Source: DATCJA01 sp963734635 (GTDB taxonomy: Bacteria; Acidobacteriota; Vicinamibacteria; Vicinamibacterales; UBA2999). Taken from it: a stretch of 64,000 nt of DNA. The stretch covers positions 62,001 to 126,000 of the forward strand of contig CAVTIA010000007.1 in the NCBI GenBank assembly GCA_963734635.1. Reading direction: 5' to 3'. Under the pieces are notes generated by a model. That model had not been told where the DNA came from, made no database searches, and worked only from the letters and a program-made list of their open reading frames with translations. This document shows positions 59,743 through 64,000 of the stretch, one piece after another; the first letter of the stretch is position 1; every line of letters begins with the position of its first letter. The position numbers and the translations under genes were made by a program.

Positions 59743-60251
59743 GACCGGGATGTCCTGCGACGCGTTCGGGCTGTTCGGACCGTCGCGGTCGTTCGACGCG
59801 TCCGGGTCGCTCTATCGGGAGGTGCAGACAGCGGAAGTCCAGGCTGCCGAGCCCCTTCGGCTCGTCCAGGGGTGAGATCGAGAATCGACACCTGCTCTTC
59901 GTAACCGGGCGCGACCTCGATGACCGTGGTATGCGGCGCATCGTGGTGTTCATGAAAGTCGCCCGTTACGCTCGCCTCGATCTGCACGTCGGTATCGCCG
60001 GACAGGTCAATCGGCTGCGCACCGCCGAGCGTCAGCGGACCCGATCCCCCCTGCCGCCGCTCCCGGATTTCACGGATGCGGTTCAGCAGATCGGCTTCGA
60101 TCTCGCCGAACTGCTCGTCGGTTATCTCCCCGTTTTCGCGGCGCATCTCCGCCTCGAGCAGCTGCTCGCGCAGCGCCACGTCGTCGTCCATCTCGGCTTC
60201 CGCCGCCGCGGTCACCGTTCGGAGTACCCAGCCGATGAACGACGTCAACAT
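59739..60251 (-). CDS. gvpG: Gas vesicle protein GvpG (C-terminally extended)
   Basis: 170 residues. The first 80 residues match GvpG: IGWVLRTVTAAAEAEMDDDV, ALREQLLEAEMRRENGEITD, EQFGEIEADLLNRIREIRER. A further 90 residues, with a predicted beta stretch (DTDVQIEASVTGDFHEHHDA) and a Pro/Arg/Thr-rich tail, are additional to the usual form. It lies between two GvpF/L genes, coupled downstream and nine bases after the upstream one. Confidence 0.87.
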   Translation of the reverse strand: MLTSFIGWVLRTVTAAAEAEMDDDVALREQLLEAEMRRENGEITDEQFGEIEADLLNRIREIRERRQGGSGPLTLGGAQPIDLSGDTDVQIEASVTGDFHEHHDAPHTTVIEVAPGYEEQVSILDLTPGRAEGARQPGLPLSAPPDRATRTRRTTATVRTARTRRRTSRS

Positions 60252-60260
60252 AAGGCGCGA

Positions 60261-61304
60261 CTAGTGCTGGCCCGCGCGTTCGAGCTTCAGCCGTATGTTC
60301 ACGAAGTTGTACGGAGGCCACGGGCCTGTGTACTTGAACGTCAGGCGGTCGAACTGCGACGCGATCTCCTTGATCCGGCGATCGAACTGCTGCTCCTGGT
60401 CGCGCTGGACGAGGAACGCGGCGTTCATGATCATCTTGTCGCCGATGGCGCGGTTGATACGCGAGGCCACCGACACGTCGCGAAGACGCTGCAGGAATTC
60501 GGCAACGTACCGCTCAGATCGCTGCTGGAGGGCTGTGTCGATAAGGCGTCCGTACTGCATCCGGGCGAAGTAGGTGGATCCCTTCTGCGACGAGATCTCG
60601 CTCTTCAGGCGATGGATGTCCTCGTCTTCCTGTTCGATGACCTTCACGATTTCGTCGCGCTCCCACAGCACCTTCAGCCCGAATTCGAGCTTGTCCTCCA
60701 TCTTGTTCAGCACGTCGTTGAACGCGTCGTACGCCGACCGCAGCAGCTCGAGAATGTCCTCTCGCGTCTTGAAGATGGTGCCAAAGGACATCGGAATCAC
60801 CGTGTGATCGCGCATGACGAGCTCGTTCACGCGCTCGTGAGCCAGAACGTTCTCGCGAGTGGAGTCGAGCGGGACGACAGGCACATCGGACACCACTGCC
60901 GCCATATCGCGGTAATTGACCGTGTAGACATCGGGCCACTGGTCGTCGATACCGACCGCGCCGAACTTGAGCGGCACGGTCGTTCGAATCACGCAGTACA
61001 CGTAGCGGCCCCTTCCGGCTGCACGGTCTCCGCCCGAAAGAATCGGCTTCGCGGCGCGCTCGACCAACCGCCCGACCCGTGTTTCGGTGCCGCGAACCTC
61101 GGTCTCGCGTGTCACACGGGTAACGCCCTGCCCATCGGCGCGGGGTGCGCGAACAATCGGCTGGACTGCCTGGCGGCTCTCACCCTCGCCGCGATGTTGC
61201 ATGCTGCGCGGCATCGCCGCTGCCTGCGGCCGCCGCTCGACGCGGGGGCTGCGTGCGGCTCGCTGCGCGCGCCTCGATGCCTGACTCTTGTTGGTCTTTG
61301 CCAT
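60261..61304 (-). CDS. GvpF/GvpL-family gas vesicle protein, long copy
   Basis: 347 residues. A basic Arg/Gln-rich N-terminal tail (residues about 1-95) is followed by the domain GRYVYCVIRTTVPLKFGAVG, VYTVNYRDMAAVVSDVPVVP, VMRDHTVIPMSFGTIFKTRE, coiled helices, and the end FDRLTFKYTGPWPPYNFVNI. The ATG at 61304 has GAGGA just upstream. This is the most canonical of the three copies and the first gas vesicle gene after the receiver gene (50-base gap). Confidence 0.92.
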   Translation of the reverse strand: MAKTNKSQASRRAQRAARSPRVERRPQAAAMPRSMQHRGEGESRQAVQPIVRAPRADGQGVTRVTRETEVRGTETRVGRLVERAAKPILSGGDRAAGRGRYVYCVIRTTVPLKFGAVGIDDQWPDVYTVNYRDMAAVVSDVPVVPLDSTRENVLAHERVNELVMRDHTVIPMSFGTIFKTREDILELLRSAYDAFNDVLNKMEDKLEFGLKVLWERDEIVKVIEQEDEDIHRLKSEISSQKGSTYFARMQYGRLIDTALQQRSERYVAEFLQRLRDVSVASRINRAIGDKMIMNAAFLVQRDQEQQFDRRIKEIASQFDRLTFKYTGPWPPYNFVNIRLKLERAGQH

Positions 61305-61354
61305 CGCGTCCTCGTCTGTCGACCCGGCGGCGCGCTCCTGCGCGGCCGGCGCTC

Positions 61355-61747
61355 TCACACGTTCCTGACCGTCCCAAGCATCCGGCGTACCTCGGCGACG
61401 AGGTCATCGGGAAGGCACGGTTTGGTCACAAAGGAATCGCAGCCGGCTTTCTGTGCGCTTTCCGATGCGCCCGCGAGCGCGTGTCCGGTCAACGCGACCA
61501 CCGGAATATTCCGAGTCCGCTCGTCGGACTTGAGCTGCCGCGTCGCCTCCCAGCCGTCCATCCCCGGGAGAGACAGATCCATCAGGATCAGATCCGGGAC
61601 CAGCGTGAATGCCTGCTCGAGCGCCTCGTTGCCGTTGCGCGCTTCAGCGACGCGAAACCCGCAGAATCGCAGGTACTCCGCGTACATCTCGCGCGCATCC
61701 TCATAATCGTCAACGACCAGAATCAGCGGTCCCTGTTCGGTACTCAT
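61355..61747 (-). CDS. Stand-alone response regulator receiver
   Basis: 130 residues with only a receiver domain. LILVVDDYEDAREMYAEYLR holds the acidic pair (D13, D14), LILMDLSLPGMDGWEATRQL the phosphoacceptor D57, ALTGHA the Thr switch and FVTKPCLPDDL the Lys. There is no output domain, so it must act through protein contacts. Its start overlaps the sensor kinase stop (ATGA), and the gas vesicle genes follow. Probable dedicated partner of the kinase. Confidence 0.93.
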   Translation of the reverse strand: MSTEQGPLILVVDDYEDAREMYAEYLRFCGFRVAEARNGNEALEQAFTLVPDLILMDLSLPGMDGWEATRQLKSDERTRNIPVVALTGHALAGASESAQKAGCDSFVTKPCLPDDLVAEVRRMLGTVRNV

Positions 61748-63909
61748 TGGGGCGGTTCCAGGGGGATCGTGAGAATGAACGTCGAACCTCGTCCGAGATT
61801 ACTCCGAAGCGTAATCCGGCCGCCCAGCGATGTCGCAAGTCGGCGGCAAATCGCGAGTCCCAGTCCGGTGCCACCGTACTGCCGAGACGGCGAATCGTCC
61901 ACCTGGCGGAAATCCTCGAAAATCCGCTCGTGGTGTTCCGGCGCAATGCCGATTCCGGTGTCGCTGACCGAGACCGATACCATCGCTCGGGATGGATCGT
62001 ACTGCACCGTGATGTCGATGCCGCCTTGATGGGTGAATTTCAGCGCGTTGCTGAGAAGGTTCACCACAATCTGCTTCACCTTCTGCCGGTCGCTGCGCAC
62101 ACCGGGCGCGTGCGGCGACAGTCGGGGCGTAACCGTCAGTTTGGATCGTCCAATCACCGGATCAAGCTCGGCCATGACTTCCGGGACGATGTCGTTGACG
62201 TTGAACTCGCTCAACTGAATCGGCATCTTGCCCGCCTCGATGCGGGTGATGTCGAGGATCTCGTTGATGATAGTCAGCAGGTGCCGCCCGTTCGAGTCGA
62301 TTCGCTGAAGCTGACGCTTCGCTGCCGTTGACAGATCGCCAGCGACACCCTGCAGCAGCATGTGGGTGTAGCCGAGAATCGCATTCAGCGGCGTCCGGAA
62401 CTCGTGCGACATGTTCGCGAGGAACTGCGATTTCAGGCGCGACGCCTGCTCCAGCTCTATCGCCTGTCGCCGCAGCAACTCGTTCTGCGTGGCCAGCTCA
62501 GCGGTCGCGGCCTGCACGCGGGCCTGCAGCTCATCGGACGCGAGTTTCAGCTGTTCGTAGAGACGACCGCGTTCGAGCGCCTCGCGACGGTCGTGAAGAA
62601 TCGTGACCACCGCGGTCAGCTCGCCGGATTCGGTCATAACCTTACCGGCAATCGCTTCAACGGGATTGATTTCCGACGTGGTCGGGTTGAACAGGCCGAT
62701 CTCTCCGCGGCGTATCTCGCCGGGCCCTGTCTCACCCAGCAGCAGGCCTGAGATGAACGACGAGAAATGCGCGTCGTTGGCCTGAACGTTCCGTTCCGCG
62801 CTCTCAGGTGCACCGAGCGGAAACGTGAACAGGTCCTCTGCAGGCGCATTCATCAGCACCGTCTCCCCGGTCGGGTCGGTGACGATGATCGGGTCTGCCA
62901 CCGAGTCGATGATCAGATTCAGTCGATCGCGCTCAGTCCGCGCTGCGACCTCCAGCACGCGCAGGCGCTGATAGTTCTCCTCGATCTGCTCGGTGGCGCG
63001 GCGCAAGTCGCTGATGTTGCGCAGCACTGACACGATACCAGTGCCTTCGCGGGGATACTCGACGGTCGAGCTGAGCACTTCGAAGAGCAGATCCGATCCT
63101 TCGCTTGGATCGACCAGCAGCAGCTCGCGCGCCTCCGCCCCACCCTCCACCGCGCTCCGCGACAGCGCGGCCGAAAAGAGCATGTTGTTCAATTCGACCG
63201 CGCGTCGGCGTCCTTCGCTCTCTTCCTCACTCGCCGCAAACAGCTTCTCGGCGCGCGCGTTGGCGACGATTAAACGACCCTCGGTGTCCGTCAACAGAAT
63301 TGGATCGGTGACCGCGTTGATGATCGTGAAGAGCAGAGAGCGTTCCCGGCGGAGCTTGCCCACTTCGTCGGTGAGGCTGCCGCGGCCGCGAATCTGATCG
63401 AGCTTCTGACCAAGCACGGTCGCGACCCACGTGATGTCGGCGGCCGCACCGTTTGCGGGCCGCAGCAACATCAAGCCAAGCGCGTTGCCGTCGTCACCCC
63501 GACCGCCACGCAGCGGAACCGCGGTAAACGGACCCGCGCCAAGCAACCTCGATGGCGGGGCCTGCGCAGCGCCGTCGAACCTCCCGGGCCGCACCACCGT
63601 TGGTCCGCTCGCCGAGAGAGCGACCGAAAGCGGATCGCGAGCCTCGAGCGGCCATACGGCGGGTTCGACATCTTCAGTTGGAATCCCGTAGCCGGCGCTT
63701 CGGACCAGGAGTCCGGCCTCACGATCGACGATCAGGACGACCGAACGTTTGACTCCGACGTACCGCGCAAGCCATTCCAGGCTCGCATGCGCGTAGCGCG
63801 AAGGATCATCCTGATGCGCGAGAAAATACTCGAGCAGCTCGAGCCGCGCGGCGTCGTTCACCGGCGACACGGGACGCAGCAACGTCCGCGCCGGCCGCAG
63901 CGGGGTCAT
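61744..63909 (-). CDS. GAF/PAS sensor histidine kinase
   Basis: 721 residues, no membrane helix seen, so soluble. A GAF-like domain (about 30-170), two PAS domains (about 190-300 with LFTIINAVTDPILLTDTEGR and about 325-445 with LNLIIDSVADPIIVTDPTGE), a coiled linker, HisKA with H502 (FLANMSHEFRTPLNAILGYT), and HATPase_c (NLLSNALKFT, SDTGIGIAPEHHERIF, GGTGLGLAI). The PAS domains show no haem or flavin signature. It heads the operon with the receiver and gas vesicle genes. Start ATG 63909 is plausible but the ribosome site is weak. Confidence 0.93.
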   Translation of the reverse strand: MTPLRPARTLLRPVSPVNDAARLELLEYFLAHQDDPSRYAHASLEWLARYVGVKRSVVLIVDREAGLLVRSAGYGIPTEDVEPAVWPLEARDPLSVALSASGPTVVRPGRFDGAAQAPPSRLLGAGPFTAVPLRGGRGDDGNALGLMLLRPANGAAADITWVATVLGQKLDQIRGRGSLTDEVGKLRRERSLLFTIINAVTDPILLTDTEGRLIVANARAEKLFAASEEESEGRRRAVELNNMLFSAALSRSAVEGGAEARELLLVDPSEGSDLLFEVLSSTVEYPREGTGIVSVLRNISDLRRATEQIEENYQRLRVLEVAARTERDRLNLIIDSVADPIIVTDPTGETVLMNAPAEDLFTFPLGAPESAERNVQANDAHFSSFISGLLLGETGPGEIRRGEIGLFNPTTSEINPVEAIAGKVMTESGELTAVVTILHDRREALERGRLYEQLKLASDELQARVQAATAELATQNELLRRQAIELEQASRLKSQFLANMSHEFRTPLNAILGYTHMLLQGVAGDLSTAAKRQLQRIDSNGRHLLTIINEILDITRIEAGKMPIQLSEFNVNDIVPEVMAELDPVIGRSKLTVTPRLSPHAPGVRSDRQKVKQIVVNLLSNALKFTHQGGIDITVQYDPSRAMVSVSVSDTGIGIAPEHHERIFEDFRQVDDSPSRQYGGTGLGLAICRRLATSLGGRITLRSNLGRGSTFILTIPLEPPQ

Positions 63910-64000
63910 CGCTCACCAACCATGGAGTGTCCGGGGCGGACACGGCCTCCGCCCATCATCGCTTACTGTCTGGTGCGTCGGCGCGCCCGAGGCCGAGGCG
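63910..64000. other. Right edge; possible end of an upstream gene
   Basis: On the minus strand all three frames remain open from the edge for a while and then stop before or at 63913-63970. One frame ends TLHGW then TGA four bases from the kinase ATG; another ends in an Arg-rich PRPRARRRTRQ. One is probably the C-terminus of a gene continuing outside, but they cannot be told apart. Confidence 0.4.

Noticed and set aside
59931..61706. 591-residue plus-strand open frame
   Set aside because: Antisense to gvpG, the long GvpF/L gene and the receiver; composition is Arg/His/Val-rich without motifs.
1..64000. Transposase, integrase or phage structural genes
   Set aside because: None seen on either strand, so the repeats cannot be tied to an autonomous element in this window.

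Overview
The window is high-GC, gene-dense bacterial chromosome, best explained as Acidobacteriota, probably class Vicinamibacteria. Supporting signs are two TonB receptors with carboxypeptidase-regulatory-like N-termini, a membrane Ser/Thr kinase with a PD40 beta-propeller, DUF6152-type and other small secreted proteins, an M28 peptidase and many hairpin-forming intergenic repeats. The taxonomic call is inference from gene content; there is no rRNA gene in the window. Seven genes, including essential prs and ispE, are each broken by one extra base, mostly in short G/C runs. This looks like an uncorrected assembly (metagenome or long-read) rather than real gene decay.

Layout. 1-7.0 kb, minus strand: a catabolic/uptake operon (MFS transporter, cytochrome c/copper monooxygenase-like protein, amidohydrolase, TonB receptor) below an AraC regulator. 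8.0-11.4 kb, plus strand: bicupin, HpaB-type flavin monooxygenase and HpaC-type flavin reductase, then a small DUF6152 protein. 11.5-23.5 kb: accessory region with an FmdB zinc ribbon, a transporter relic, the kinase, the second TonB receptor, two paralogous secreted proteins plus a relic of a third, a LysR regulator, a cytochrome c and an NHL propeller. 23.6-31.0 kb, minus strand: housekeeping block read as TPR protein, LolB-like lipoprotein, ispE, tRNA-Gln, prs, rplY, pth, rpsF, rpsR, rplI. 31.0-34.5 kb, plus strand: Trm112 protein, GT9 glycosyltransferase, O-antigen-ligase-like protein and heptose-7-phosphate kinase. 34.6-39.2 kb: M28 peptidase, a coiled-coil membrane protein, purH, a cold-shock protein and a conserved hypothetical.

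39.3-50.8 kb, minus strand: a compact respiratory complex I operon nuoABCDEF-HJKLMN with translationally coupled junctions. nuoG and nuoI, which carry most of the connecting iron-sulphur clusters, are cleanly absent. 50.9-57.4 kb: a glycosyltransferase, a small coiled-coil protein and an Lhr-type giant helicase; the last two diverge from a symmetric pair of apparently leaderless promoters.

57.5-63.9 kb, minus strand: a gas vesicle operon headed by a hybrid-less GAF/PAS sensor kinase and a stand-alone receiver, followed by GvpF/L, GvpG, GvpF/L, a GvpA/J/M-type shell protein, GvpF/L and GvpK. It is the most distinctive system here: three divergent GvpF/L paralogues under an apparently dedicated two-component system. 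Upstream members (gvpN, gvpO, a main gvpA) could lie beyond the right edge.

Across the window several short repeat families form hairpins between genes, and some have been absorbed into reading frames (kinase, NuoL, NuoM tail, LolB-like signal peptide, glycosyltransferase stop codon).
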